A DNA stretch of 64,000 bases from Hymenopellis radicata (GCA_015501595.1 JADNRX010000098.1:93624-157623); one strand, 5' to 3'. Positions 43,658 to 54,099 are shown, counted from the stretch's first letter. Notes: a model not told the origin generated them from the sequence alone. Made by a program: numbers and translations.

Positions 43658-44272
43658 CCAATCTGATGAACCTGTCGGGGGACACGGTAGCCAAAAAGCC
43701 GACCGCCACCGCGGCGGCCGCGAGTATGATTGATGTTCGTAGGGTAAGTGGTACAAGTATGAGGATACGAATACAAACGGGCGGGCGACGAGAATACAAT
43801 ACTGGCGTGAAACAGTAAGAGACTGAGCCTAAGAGAAAAAAAATACAAGAACGCACCTGGCGGGGCACAGTAAGAGCTGAGGGATGCGAGACATCCTCGG
43901 CTGCATACCTAAGCTGCCCGCCAGGTATGGAAATCAACGATCGACCTAAGAGAAAGATGTGGCGCTGAGAGCTGACCACATCAAAGTCTCGCTGTAAGCG
44001 AGGATAACGTCCCGAAGGCAGAAGAGTCTCACCTGGTTCATTTTGCGACCCGGTGGGTAACGAACCATAAGTACAGCATTTTAGATCCGAAGGATCTGTA
44101 ATGAGTACTGTTGGTGAGGATGCTGTGAGCATGGAAAGCGAAATGGCGTACCTCATATTGGCCTTGAGTAATCAAAAGATTAATCTCGACCAATCTGATG
44201 AACCTGTCGGGGGACACGGTAGCCAAAAAGCCGACCGCCACCGCGGCGGCCGCGAGTATGATTGATGTTCGT
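43658..44272 (-). repeat. Ngaro copy 2, B1-A2-B2 3' repeat block
   Basis: B units 44190-44272 and 43658-43740 are about 83 bp and virtually identical. A2 43786-44189 is 404 bp and matches A1 at 48676-49079. The GC-rich B unit contains a CCGCCACCGCGGCGG inverted repeat. The B1/A2 join reads CAGATTGG|TCGAG on the element strand. Confidence 0.9.
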
Positions 44273-44309
44273 AAAAATGGCTAATAAATGAGTCGGAAGA
44301 TGATATCAA

Positions 44310-45299
44310 TCATTGTTGGGTTCGGTTGAAGAGTAGTGCCTGTAGGAGAACGGGGTTCTTCCTGATATAAATCTGGAAGGTGTTTGAAGCCCAGCGTCCC
44401 GCAGCCTGAATGAGGTGGGGGGCGCATCCGTCCTCGGCCATCGCTGTCGCTCCTCCAGCTCGCATCGATTGGCCAGCAAATTGTTCGTCTGGCTCAAGGC
44501 GTCGAAGACGCTTCATGAACCAAGTTCGCGTCGGGATCTCGTTCTTTGCTGTCACCCAAAGGAAAGGATTCAGGCGCGAAATCTTGTCACGCGAGACGAT
44601 GTAGCGGCGAAAGACGGGAGCGGGATTGAAATCGCCACGACGGATGATCCGTATCTTGTTGCCCTCGAAGAACCGGTCTGCCTTGTGATATGGTAGGTCG
44701 AAGCCATACCCGTCATCGAACCACGTCACTGTGGACCGGCGCGAACACTTGCGCAGGTCACGGATCGCGACGTTGTCCGGGAGCGACATTTCGCCAAGAC
44801 GGAGTAAAGCCATGAAACCCGTTGTCAGCATCGCGGCGAAGAGCAAACTGTCGTGGGAAGCGTTCGGCGGAAGGTCATTGATGGTGGAAAGAATGTGCTG
44901 TCGGGCTAGAGGGAGTTTCCTCTGGATTGGAGTTCCGTACCTCTTCATGCAACCTGACAAAGATCGCGCCACTAAGATTGATTTTCGGTTCGCGCTGACA
45001 CCGGGGAAATATGGTTCGAGTTTATTGCAAATCCCGGTTAAGTAGGATGCGACGGAGCGTGGCTTGATGTTCGCGCACATGTAGACAACGTAGAATGATA
45101 GAGTGTCGGGTGTTGGTTCGACGGGGAAGTGATGCAGAGTGCAGAAGTTGAGATAAGAGTTCAAGTGGGAGTCGTAAGTCGCACTGGTGGAGATGTCGAT
45201 GGCAAGTCCTAGTGCAATGGCTCTCTCATGGAGAAGCCGTTCGCGGGACCAAGGTTCCCTACGCCGTTGCCTCGGCATCCGCAATTGAACGATCTTCAT
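44310..45299 (-). CDS. Tyrosine recombinase of Ngaro copy 2 (329 aa)
   Basis: Integrates the circular cDNA by site-specific strand exchange. The frame is complete from ATG 45299 to 44310. N-terminal SAM-like helical part: basic start MKIVQLRMPRQRRREPW, then STSATYDSHLNSYLNFC. Catalytic half: TGFMALLRLGEMSLPD with Arg I, a K-containing beta region (LPYHKADRFFEGNKIRI), QSMRAGGATAMAEDG with Arg II (the usual His two or three before it is Gln here), GRWASN (Trp at the His/Trp position) and FQIYIRKNP with the nucleophile Tyr. It starts within the pol stop codon (ATGA), suggesting coupled reinitiation. The likely determinant of tRNA-Ile targeting. Confidence 0.92.
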   Translation of the reverse strand: MKIVQLRMPRQRRREPWSRERLLHERAIALGLAIDISTSATYDSHLNSYLNFCTLHHFPVEPTPDTLSFYVVYMCANIKPRSVASYLTGICNKLEPYFPGVSANRKSILVARSLSGCMKRYGTPIQRKLPLARQHILSTINDLPPNASHDSLLFAAMLTTGFMALLRLGEMSLPDNVAIRDLRKCSRRSTVTWFDDGYGFDLPYHKADRFFEGNKIRIIRRGDFNPAPVFRRYIVSRDKISRLNPFLWVTAKNEIPTRTWFMKRLRRLEPDEQFAGQSMRAGGATAMAEDGCAPHLIQAAGRWASNTFQIYIRKNPVLLQALLFNRTQQ

Positions 45300-48200
45300 T
45301 TTTGTGTTGCCCCCAGCGTAAGTCGAGGGGGTTTAAATGTGTCGATGTATAAGTTCGGCACGAGAGACTGCACGACGTCAAGGTAGTCGCGAGAGAGGGC
45401 GTCCGCTACGGTGTTCAGTTCGCCAGAGATGTGCACGACGCGTAGATCAATATTTGACCGAATACGAATATCGACCGCTGCTTTGAGGATAGGGTTGTAA
45501 TCCGGTAGCGCGCGGAGGGTGTCAAAGATGTTGACTGTATTCGTGTTATCAGTAAAAATAGTTAAGCGAGCTGGGCACTCAGGTGTGGCAAAGAAGGCGA
45601 GGTTCGACTGCTCGTACCAGACGAGGGCGCCGAGAACACAGAGCGCCTCCCAAAAGAAGATCTTGTCTCGCATCAAGTCACCCGCAACAGCGCACGTGAA
45701 ACCGAGGTCCATCTCCGGTACCCAAAAACCCATGCCTGTCAGAGACGCGTCGCAGAAGATCACCATGTTCGCCTCTGTGAAGGGATTCCAGTCAAGATTA
45801 GCGAAGAAGAACATGCCAGACGAAGCCTCAACATGCTCTTCAAACCATGCCAAATCTTGAACGATCGCCTTGTTAAGGTAAATTGGTGCATGCGAGCGTT
45901 CTTTTCCAGACATTTTGGCGTATATGTTCGATAACGCGGGCTTGAGTAGAGGATAGACATTCAGCGACCAGTTTATCCAACCGGTCAACTGCTCGAAGTC
46001 GTGGAGCGTCTGGCGTCGACGGGCAACGTGTGCGAATTGGTGTACGTGACGGATGAGGTCAGACTTTGAATCGTCCGGAAGAGTCGCTGTCATAGCGTTC
46101 GGATCAACGAGGAAGCCGATGATGACGAGAACTTCTCCCCAAACTTGCTTCTTCGCTTTGTGGGGAATGCCGAGCCAATCCCACAGTCGAAGAAGTCGGA
46201 CTTGATCCGTCGGATAGAATTGCTCGTACGGATCGTACCATGTCATGTCGTCGACTAAGCCTACGCTGTAGCAGTCATCAACATAACAGCAAAGGAAGAC
46301 CATGTTCAGAAGACATATCGCTATCCACACGACAAGACCCATCACCGACGCCCATGCTCTCGGAGAAGCGCGACTTCCGAAACAGGCACGCCAGTCCACG
46401 TAACGCAACCATGCGGTCTTGTCTGTCTTGCTTTCTCCCACCATGGACGTTACAACCTGCTTCAACTGCCACAACGGATGAACGGGTATCGTTCGAAACG
46501 CGCCCATCACGTCGGCCTTCCAGAGGAGTAATCTCTTGCCAGGATGCAAGCTGGAGAACATCAAAAGTAACGGGATGAAAACGAGGAGAGAGTCCAAACG
46601 TGCGCCCTTCGTTTGAGACTTGTCCACCATGTTGTTTTGACAATATTCTCCCGCAGATTGATTCGCGACGAGGCGGAGATCGTCTGAGTGAGGTTTGGGA
46701 ACAGCAATATTGGGCGTGCTGTACATGCCTGGAAGTAGGTGTGGGCCGAACGCTGGTGAGTGTTGACCCTTGTCTACTTCTTCTATGCATTGCGCCGCAA
46801 TAAACTGACTCTCCTCAGTTGACGGGATCTTTGCCCACGCGTTGTCCCACGTTTCTGGAAAATCGCTCGATGGATTCGTGTCGGCCCATGGCCATAACCC
46901 GATTTTCAATGTTCGAACGACGGAGGCGACGAACGCTCGATTCGGATGTATGGCTAGAGCGCTCGCGAAACGATCTATATTGATCGGAGTGGAAACGTGG
47001 AAAAGGTGAGGATTTTCATGGATAGTTTTCATAGCTACATGATGGTACTCTTTTTCAGGTGGGTGCAGAAGAGGTTCGTCTACTTCCGTGAACCACGCCG
47101 TTCGACTGCCTTGCAGGGCCGCGTTCCTCCATCCGAAACCCCTCAGGTAGCGTGGCAGGAAGGATCCGAAGCCACTCTCTTTTTCATCCTCCACACGACT
47201 CTCTTCAATGTCTTCTATTTCCTCATCTTCCCCTCCTCCACCTGCGAAATGACGCGCCGCGTGCCACAGGCTTGCCACGAAGGAAGAGCTAGTCGAGGAC
47301 TCAGCTGCTTTTCGGTTTACACAAGGTGACGACGTGCGGTCCTTCGCAGGAGCTGCAGACATGGCGTCTGGAACAAGCGCTACGGAAGCACTTCCCTCGT
47401 TCCAGTTGTTGCAGATCTCTCGCTCTCGCTTCTTTGCCAATTTTGTTCTCGCAGATTTTGCGCTCCCACCTGTGCCTCCAATATCATTGTACCGAACGCC
47501 GTCTCTGTCGAGGAAAGCTCGCTGGAGTTTCGTGATCTCGGGGGCGTTGTACTGATTGAAGAGGATGGCTGGGTTCGACCCGATAACTTTGCGAGCGGCG
47601 ATGTCGTACGCAATGACTCGGGCATGGGAATCTTCGACCTTGGACGTGAAGAGGTCGTCGATGTGCTCTCGCCAGGCTCGGAGTTCGTTCGTCCGGTAAG
47701 GGAAGATTGTCTCGACTGCCTTGACATACTTATCAAAGCATCTAAACCAGACGACTGACGAACTAACAGTCTTCTTCTCCGCGCTTCGTCCCAAGGCTTT
47801 GTGAAGTGCCGATTCGACCGTACTGACTGGAGTGGGGTCGAGGTCGAGTTTGGTGGAGAAGAAGAAAGCGTTGATCTCGTCGAAGTCGACGACTTGATCA
47901 AGGAGGATTTTCTTCCAGAGAGCTTCAGGGAAGACGGGAGCGAGTCCTGTGCGCAAAAGGTTGTGCAAGGTGTACTTGACGTCGCGTCTGTGATTTTCGA
48001 CGGCGTCGCGGATTTTCTTGTGCTCAGCTGAGAGAACGACTTCTTGGACGACGGCGGCGGCGGCCCATCCGAAGAGATTGTCGTCTGGTACATCGCCATC
48101 GTTGGACTCGCGAGCGTGGTGGTGTTTGCGAGGAGGTTTGGACTTGGGTTTGTCGTCTCCTCCACTCTCATATTCTGAGAGCGAACTATTGGAATTGGGT

Positions 48201-48637
48201 GTCTCTGCCCGTTTGCGTTTAACTCCGGGTTTGACACTCTCTTCGTGGTCATCACCGTCCTCTTCCTCGTCGACGGTCTCTTCTCCTCCAGATACGTCGT
48301 CGTCATCTTTTCGCGACTTTCCCAACTCTTTCCCTCGTTGCTTGGCTCGCTCGAGACGTCTAGCGTCGCTCTCGAGTTGCTCGAACCACGGCTTGAGCTC
48401 GTTACGTCCGCTGAAGTCGTACAGTCCGGCTTCGGAAACACCGCCGATGTAGGCAACGACCGTGGTTTGAACGTCAACTTTGGACGCTCGTCCCTCACGG
48501 TATCGACTGACGATCTCTTCGAGGGTTTTCCGTACAGCTTCGCAATACTGCTCCTCCGTGAGTTCTGAGTCAGGGATGTCAGGGATAGAACAGTCTCCGG
48601 CTTTTCGCTTTTTGCTGCCTTCGGCATGTCCGGGCAT
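45296..48637 (-). CDS. Gag-RT-RNase H polyprotein of Ngaro copy 2 (1113 aa)
   Basis: Starts at ATG 48637 (MPGHAEGSKKRKAGD). Residues 1-415 are the gag region with a D/E/K-rich stretch. At about residue 415 a one-C deficit relative to copy 1 (CCC instead of CCCC, about 47395) moves translation from the gag to the pol frame. This loses the gag zinc-binding tail and fuses the proteins. RT blocks: KADVMGAFRTIPVHP (about 705), FGSRASPRAW, YVDD (about 784). RNase H blocks: VIFCDASLTGMGF, FFWEALCVLGALVW, FTDNTNTVNIFD, HISGELNTVADALSRD. Copies the element's RNA into DNA. Its stop overlaps the recombinase start (ATGA). Whether the fusion is natural or a sequencing artefact is open. Confidence 0.9.
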   Translation of the reverse strand: MPGHAEGSKKRKAGDCSIPDIPDSELTEEQYCEAVRKTLEEIVSRYREGRASKVDVQTTVVAYIGGVSEAGLYDFSGRNELKPWFEQLESDARRLERAKQRGKELGKSRKDDDDVSGGEETVDEEEDGDDHEESVKPGVKRKRAETPNSNSSLSEYESGGDDKPKSKPPRKHHHARESNDGDVPDDNLFGWAAAAVVQEVVLSAEHKKIRDAVENHRRDVKYTLHNLLRTGLAPVFPEALWKKILLDQVVDFDEINAFFFSTKLDLDPTPVSTVESALHKALGRSAEKKTVSSSVVWFRCFDKYVKAVETIFPYRTNELRAWREHIDDLFTSKVEDSHARVIAYDIAARKVIGSNPAILFNQYNAPEITKLQRAFLDRDGVRYNDIGGTGGSAKSARTKLAKKREREICNNWNEGSASVALVPDAMSAAPAKDRTSSPCVNRKAAESSTSSSFVASLWHAARHFAGGGGEDEEIEDIEESRVEDEKESGFGSFLPRYLRGFGWRNAALQGSRTAWFTEVDEPLLHPPEKEYHHVAMKTIHENPHLFHVSTPINIDRFASALAIHPNRAFVASVVRTLKIGLWPWADTNPSSDFPETWDNAWAKIPSTEESQFIAAQCIEEVDKGQHSPAFGPHLLPGMYSTPNIAVPKPHSDDLRLVANQSAGEYCQNNMVDKSQTKGARLDSLLVFIPLLLMFSSLHPGKRLLLWKADVMGAFRTIPVHPLWQLKQVVTSMVGESKTDKTAWLRYVDWRACFGSRASPRAWASVMGLVVWIAICLLNMVFLCCYVDDCYSVGLVDDMTWYDPYEQFYPTDQVRLLRLWDWLGIPHKAKKQVWGEVLVIIGFLVDPNAMTATLPDDSKSDLIRHVHQFAHVARRRQTLHDFEQLTGWINWSLNVYPLLKPALSNIYAKMSGKERSHAPIYLNKAIVQDLAWFEEHVEASSGMFFFANLDWNPFTEANMVIFCDASLTGMGFWVPEMDLGFTCAVAGDLMRDKIFFWEALCVLGALVWYEQSNLAFFATPECPARLTIFTDNTNTVNIFDTLRALPDYNPILKAAVDIRIRSNIDLRVVHISGELNTVADALSRDYLDVVQSLVPNLYIDTFKPPRLTLGATQK

Positions 48638-48675
48638 AATCGTATGAGTCGTTAGATGGAAATTTATTTCGCAAA

Positions 48676-49079
48676 CGACGAGAATACAATACTGGCGTGA
48701 AACAGTAAGAGACTGAGCCTAAGAGAAAAAAAATACAAGAACGCACCTGGCGGGGCACAGTAAGAGCTGAGGGATGCGAGACATCCTCGGCTGCATACCT
48801 AAGCTGCCCGCCAGGTATGGAAATCAACGATCGACCTAAGAGAAAGATGTGGCGCTGAGAGCTGACCACATCAAAGTCTCGCTGTAAGCGAGGATAACGT
48901 CCCGAAGGCAGAAGAGTCTCACCTGGTTCATTTTGCGACCCGGTGGGTAACGAACCATAAGTACAGCATTTTAGATCCGAAGGATCTGTAATGAGTACTG
49001 TTGGTGAGGATGCTGTGAGCATGGAAAGCGAAATGGCGTACCTCATATTGGCCTTGAGTAATCAAAAGATTAATCTCGA
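48676..49079 (-). repeat. Ngaro copy 2, repeat A1 (5' terminal)
   Basis: 404 bp, matches 43786-44189. Begins TCGAGATTAATC directly after the tRNA 5' half. Probably holds the element's own promoter and 5' UTR upstream of gag. Confidence 0.9.
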
Positions 49080-49119
49080 AGTATTAGCACGACGCTCTAA
49101 CCAGCTGAGCTAGTCGGCC
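49080..49119 (-). tRNA. Split tRNA-Ile (AAU), 5' half
   Basis: On the minus strand GGCCGACTAGCTCAGCTGG with the rest of the A box, then GCGTCGTGCTAATAC, ending one base into the intron. GTGTGGCGCA lies about 20 bases upstream as at the uninterrupted partner 9925. Partner 3' half at 43608-43657, 5.4 kb away. Confidence 0.88.
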
Positions 49120-49139
49120 GATGAGAGCCGTTTAACTGC

Positions 49140-49735
49140 GCCACACTCGAATTCACCGCTTGAATACTAAATCTTTGCCCGCGTAAAGGTTTGCGCCACT
49201 CGGATCGTTGACTTGGTCCGACGACTCGAGATGAGCCACATTCGTTTCAGCGCGTGCCGGGCATAATCTATTCAGCTGTATCCGCGCTGCTATTATTATC
49301 GCATCGATGCGTCCTTCACAATCCAATCCATCCACATCTTTTATCGACATCGATTTACGACTTGGATGTTGCGTTCTTTTCGGCCGACCTCACTTGAAGG
49401 GAAGACGTATTTGACACAGGTACCATCGTCTATTGATGACGGGTAACTGGACAGCCCATCTCGCCTCATGTCGGGATCCAGGAAGGGGAATTGAGACCCG
49501 AACGACGAGCCCCATAGGCACGTACGATATAAAAATAAGTACATTTGGACAGCAAAGGCAGAGCGAATTTATACAAAGCTACAATGGGACGAAATACGTG
49601 GTATGTACAGTAAATTGAGGTATTAATTGGTGTCGTGAGGTATCGTATGTGTGTGTGTTGTGGAATGCGCATATGCAAAGGGCCCCCGAATAGAAAACGA
49701 ATAAGTAAAAACGAAAAATGCGAATTAGTGTGTTG
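49140..49735. other. Spacer left of the second phosphatase copy
   Basis: Between the inverted arm and the direct duplication, which begins no later than 49654. No gene is supported; one plus-strand stretch near 49600 is AT-rich. Confidence 0.5.
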
Positions 49736-51275
49736 TCAGAGTCGCTGCACGACCAACGCAGTATCGTCGATCCATGCAGACTCCATATCCAGTGTGAGCA
49801 CCTTGCTCACCCTAAAATTATCCTCGCCTCCGAGCGCGCGCCTCAACAAACCCAACGCCATATTCCCGTCGTGGTGTCTCCATTTGGTTGCCCAATCGGT
49901 TACGATCCGCCCATGACCCTCCCCACCGCACAAATCGACAAATCCATCCGAGCAGAGAATCAGGTACTGCTCACCCTGGAGGCGAGTATGAACGATCTCG
50001 GGCTCCGTAGATATGTAGGGCGGCGTCCTGTTACGCACGAGGAACTCTTCCCAGGGCGACACATCCGGTAGGCCCGGTGAGAGATTGTAGAGTATGCGGC
50101 GTGTGAACTCTGGCGGTTGCTTGAACGGCGTGTCACCTAGACACCGGAAGGGAGCCAGGGCCCCAAGGACGCGACCGTCGACAACACATTCCGGTTCATT
50201 AGGATGCTGTCTCCGCACGCGCTCAATCTCCTCAGCATTGTACCCATTGTGCTCGGTGGTAAGAACCCGGACATCCCAACCGTTGTTGCCCATAGCGGTC
50301 ACAAGGGCTAGATCAGAGATTAGGCCTGGAAGCGAGGTAAGTGTATAGGTGCTTACTGGCTTGACAGTCTCCGAGGTTGGCTACCCAGAGATTACTATGG
50401 TCCGGGTCCACCAAGGCCACGAGAGCGGTCGTCCCGTACATGTTCAACCGGGCTTTCCTAAAATTAGCACCGCCGGTATGTTGATCATTTATGACGCGGC
50501 GAATGTCGGCGTCTGAGTAGTTTGCAAGGCCTTCAATACCGCCAAAGAGGTCCAGGACATCTCCGGCGATGGCATTATCAAAGGCAATGATGGAACGCGA
50601 GAAGAGTTGGGCGATGAAGGAAGGGTCTGCCAAACGCGTAGGGGAGTCGGCGTACGCGTCTTCCAGGAACTCTGCGACAATTATGGGCAGGTGATAGCAT
50701 ACATGCTCTACCGTGACATCCCCGAGGTGGCCTGTCGCAGGACGTCAGACGAAACAGGAGGAATGTGGCGGTGGCGGCTTACCATCGAACACGCCAGTCA
50801 GCGACCACTCACGCCCGCCGACGGTTAGGGACTTGATAACATAACGGTCCTGCGTGCGTGTCGACGGCGACGGCTGGAAGTTGAGGCTATCCGCGCGACG
50901 GCCCGCAAGTTCAACGCTCTGCGGCTTTGCCAGTGCCTGCAATTCTTTCACCACTTCCCCATCGCTCAAGACCTGATACGGCCGCGGCCATGGACCGTCC
51001 TCGGGCCCACAGCGGGAGCCAGGAATGTCGTCCGCGTACGCCCAGTCAAGCTTGAAGGTACGCTGCTGAACTAAGGCAACCATCGGATGACAGAGCGCAA
51101 GAGCGCCGTCCCAGAGGCGCTTAATATATTCGTCGAGAATGTTGGCGACGTTGTTGAAGCCAGCGAGCTCGTTGTCAGCGACGGTAGTAGGCGGTGGTGG
51201 TGGTCCGGGAACAAGATTGCAAAGCTTTAAAGCTTGACGGAAGGAGCTGCTATTTGCAATTTCGCTTACCCACAT
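49736..51275 (-). CDS. PP2C-type protein phosphatase, copy 2
   Basis: Exons parallel to copy 1 (51275-50783, 50731-50357, 50325-49736) with the same motifs: GVFDG|H across the intron, ANLGDCQA, RCLGD, CSDGFVD, DDTALVV. Differences are minor (for example AMGNNGW instead of AMANNGW). The first ATG is again MWVSEIANSS. The upstream region is cut by the extra DNA starting at 51305, so its promoter differs from copy 1 and expression may differ. Confidence 0.83.
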
Positions 51276-53166
51276 GGTTTCCCTGCCGGTCAACCGGCCC
51301 AATCTTCTCAGGGAAAATTGGTCATTTCGAGGCACCCGTGATGCCCTCTGGTGCTATTTTTGAACCGAGGCAAATCCAAATCCGGACGCAAAACTTGTCG
51401 AGGCAGTTCTATTTTGGGACCGCCGCCTCCTTCTTCCACCCTCCATCCAACCATCTTATTACCTCCTTTATTGAGTTCCACATCCGCAAACGTACATTCA
51501 CATCCGGATGGTCAATCATGGCCAAGATCACTGGCTCCGTGATGCGACTCTGTGATGGCATTTACGACTTGCATTCCTACTACCATCACGTCGTCGTCGC
51601 CACTGCTGCCGCTGCCTCGGATGTGTTTCGGTGTATGCTTTCTGAATGCTTCTCTTCACGACAGCACGGTGTTGACGCGGGCTCACCCGACGCTCAGCAT
51701 AATTCCTCAGGACGAGGCGGCTGCGACCTGCAATACGGGATTTACATAAATTGCTAGATTGATTGGATCTTGGTCAGATAGCACATGCATCCTGGCACAA
51801 AGGTATGTTCCTTCATATCATTGTTGGCACATTTCCAAGCTCATCTGCTCGAGTACCTTCCCGGGCCTGCCTTTCACCACCCTCACGCATCTCATCCCCC
51901 GCGCTCTCACTCCCGCGGCCCTTGCTCTACATCCTCTACCAAAAGACTTAGATTTCCCTGTTCCCCACCGGTTATTCATGGACTGATCGTGTTCTTTGAG
52001 CTCGTCTCTGTCCCGACCACCACATTTTGTTATTACATTCATTAATCAACTCCCTTGCCGTTCGGGGCCTTGGAGGGTTCGACACCCTCAAGGGAGAATA
52101 TACATAATTTTCCCAAGTACTAGTGCAGGCAAATGAGCATCAGAACCGTCTTCTTCTGCTGTATCATACAGCTCCTTTGACGGTTACTCGACAACGTCTT
52201 CAGCTACTTCGCATTCTCAGTGGTCATTCATGGACTTCCCTTTCAGCGACTACGCGTCTTTGTCGTCTTTCGGTTTCAACTCTGGTTTCGTCCTTCGGGG
52301 CAACGGGAACATGTTCTGGCACCTACCACTGCTTTTGAACAATGACAAAGGATTCACATATGGACTACTTGCACCCGCCTGGCAGCTTGCCACTACAGGA
52401 CGACGAGAACTTCTTCTCGTCGTACTTGGACCCGCCGATGTCGCTGTCTGAGGACCAGGCGGGCGGCCAGAGCCCGACCCAGCCGATGATGTATGTATAC
52501 CAACATGATTTCGCACGAGTATAATTTGCATATGCGGACTGAGCGAATTGCGCGTTCTTGCGCTCGGATCTGGTTGGCCGTCGGGCACCACCTTCCATCG
52601 AACATTATGATTTCTTGCATGTGTCTCATTGCATCTCACTTATCAGAATCTGTCCATCATAGCATTTTACATACTCCCGACTGCCCTTGTTCTCTTCTTC
52701 CCGTTTTACGCCAAGCTCCCGCTAGATGTTCTTTCATCTTACATTCTCGCATTTCCTCAGCGAAGACTCCGAGTGTGGATAATGGCGTTCAAGTTGTCTT
52801 CAATGGACTTCAATACAAGTAGTCTACTTTACTTGCTAAACAATCTACATGTAAAGACGCCCTGTCGACAGTCGTCGCGCACATATCCCTACTCCGAGGG
52901 TAGTCGAATACATATCCACATGGTGTTCGCTGATAAACTGCTGCGAGAAGGTTAGTACCTGTTAAAGTAGGTCGAAGGACAGCTGTAGGTACACTTGAGT
53001 ACAGCGACAATCTCTATTTGAAGATCTGTATTGCAGAGTAGTTAGTAGGGTAGACACGACAATGAGCATAAGCTTGTCTTACTAGAAGAACAAGACTTGC
53101 GACGTCGACTAGTGTGAGCTGAAATGAGTTCAGCGCGAGAAAGAGAAGTAACGCAATGACCTACCC

Positions 53167-53215
53167 AAGTCCGTCGTCCGTCATCCGTCATCCGTCATCC
53201 GTCGTCCGTTGTCCA
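53167..53215. repeat. CCGTCATCCGT simple tandem repeat
   Basis: About seven imperfect copies of a 7-base unit (CCGTCGT/CCGTCAT/CCGTTGT). Confidence 0.8.
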
Positions 53216-54099
53216 TTGTAAATCAGTCGAGAGCGGTCGTCAATGTCCATTGTATCACTTGGCGGGAGTCTGAAGAGAGACGGCGCAGCCACAGATAAGC
53301 ATTCGACCAGCACGGAACCACTGTCAAGTTAGAGGAGCTCACGGAGAGCAGCAGGATGCTGGGTGATACTGAAAAACGCGTGATTGAACGTGTCGAGTAA
53401 CAAATGAATTTAGATGGAGGATCAAGGAGGTGGACCGAATGGCGCGGACGGCGACGGCTAATGGCGGCGCAAGTGGCGACCGTGCAAGGTCACGATGATG
53501 CACTCCATAGCCTCCTGGGCTGGGCAGGTCCGCGGGTGATAACTTGAAGTGCTGGGCGATCGATAGGCGGGCGTGCGGCCTCCAGAAGGCGCTCAAGCGG
53601 GTCAGCCATCTTGGAGGCGAGAAATCGGCGCGGGAAGATTTCGACTCATCGTAGTCTTCCCACGACGAGCATGCAGACGACGAAGTCGCGTTGAGTGAGA
53701 GGAGGGTAAACGCGTCTTTATTTGACGCTGTTTGTTATGCAGATCAGAGTCGTCTTGATTTTGGCCCATGGGCCAAATTCAAGACGACTCGATCAGAGCT
53801 TATCATAGCTCACTCTTCTTCTCCCACTTCCACAGTTTTTTCTTTCCTCTGTGTCCCGAATCGCCTCCCTACGACTTGGATATCGACCTCGAACGCGTAA
53901 GCCGTCAATTTGAGACGCAGCCTACATCTAAGCCCCCAGAAATGGGGCATCCAAGCTCACGCTGTCTGAGCTGAGCGACGGCGTAAACCCTCCAACGAGG
54001 TTGCCAGCATGGATATTAATTTCGACGCTGGCACTGTCATTGCACCAAGCAACGGGACAGACGCCAACGACGACGACGCTGGAGATGGTAGATGACACC

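Larger units (their letters stand above)
43658..49079 (-). mobile_element. Ngaro-like tyrosine-recombinase retrotransposon, copy 2 (nearly intact)
   Basis: About 5.42 kb. Minus-strand order: A1 (49079-48676), gag-RT-RNase H (48637-45296), YR (45299-44310), B1 (44272-44190), A2 (44189-43786), a 45-bp spacer, B2 (43740-43658). The A1-ORFs-B1-A2-B2 split direct repeats, the lack of an integrase and of LTRs, and a tyrosine recombinase are diagnostic of Ngaro/DIRS-order elements. No methyltransferase domain is seen, favouring Ngaro over DIRS1. It sits one base into the intron of a tRNA-Ile gene in the tRNA's orientation. Confidence 0.92.
26460..49139 (-). repeat. Right arm of the inverted duplication (with insertions)
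   Basis: Inverse copy of 9886-19430, expanded by two Ngaro elements, the nested TIR transposon and a MITE, and shortened by a ~1.65-kb deletion at 41684. The outer limit is near 49139, where GAATTCGAGTGTGGCGCA still matches the left arm and similarity then ends. Confidence 0.88.
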
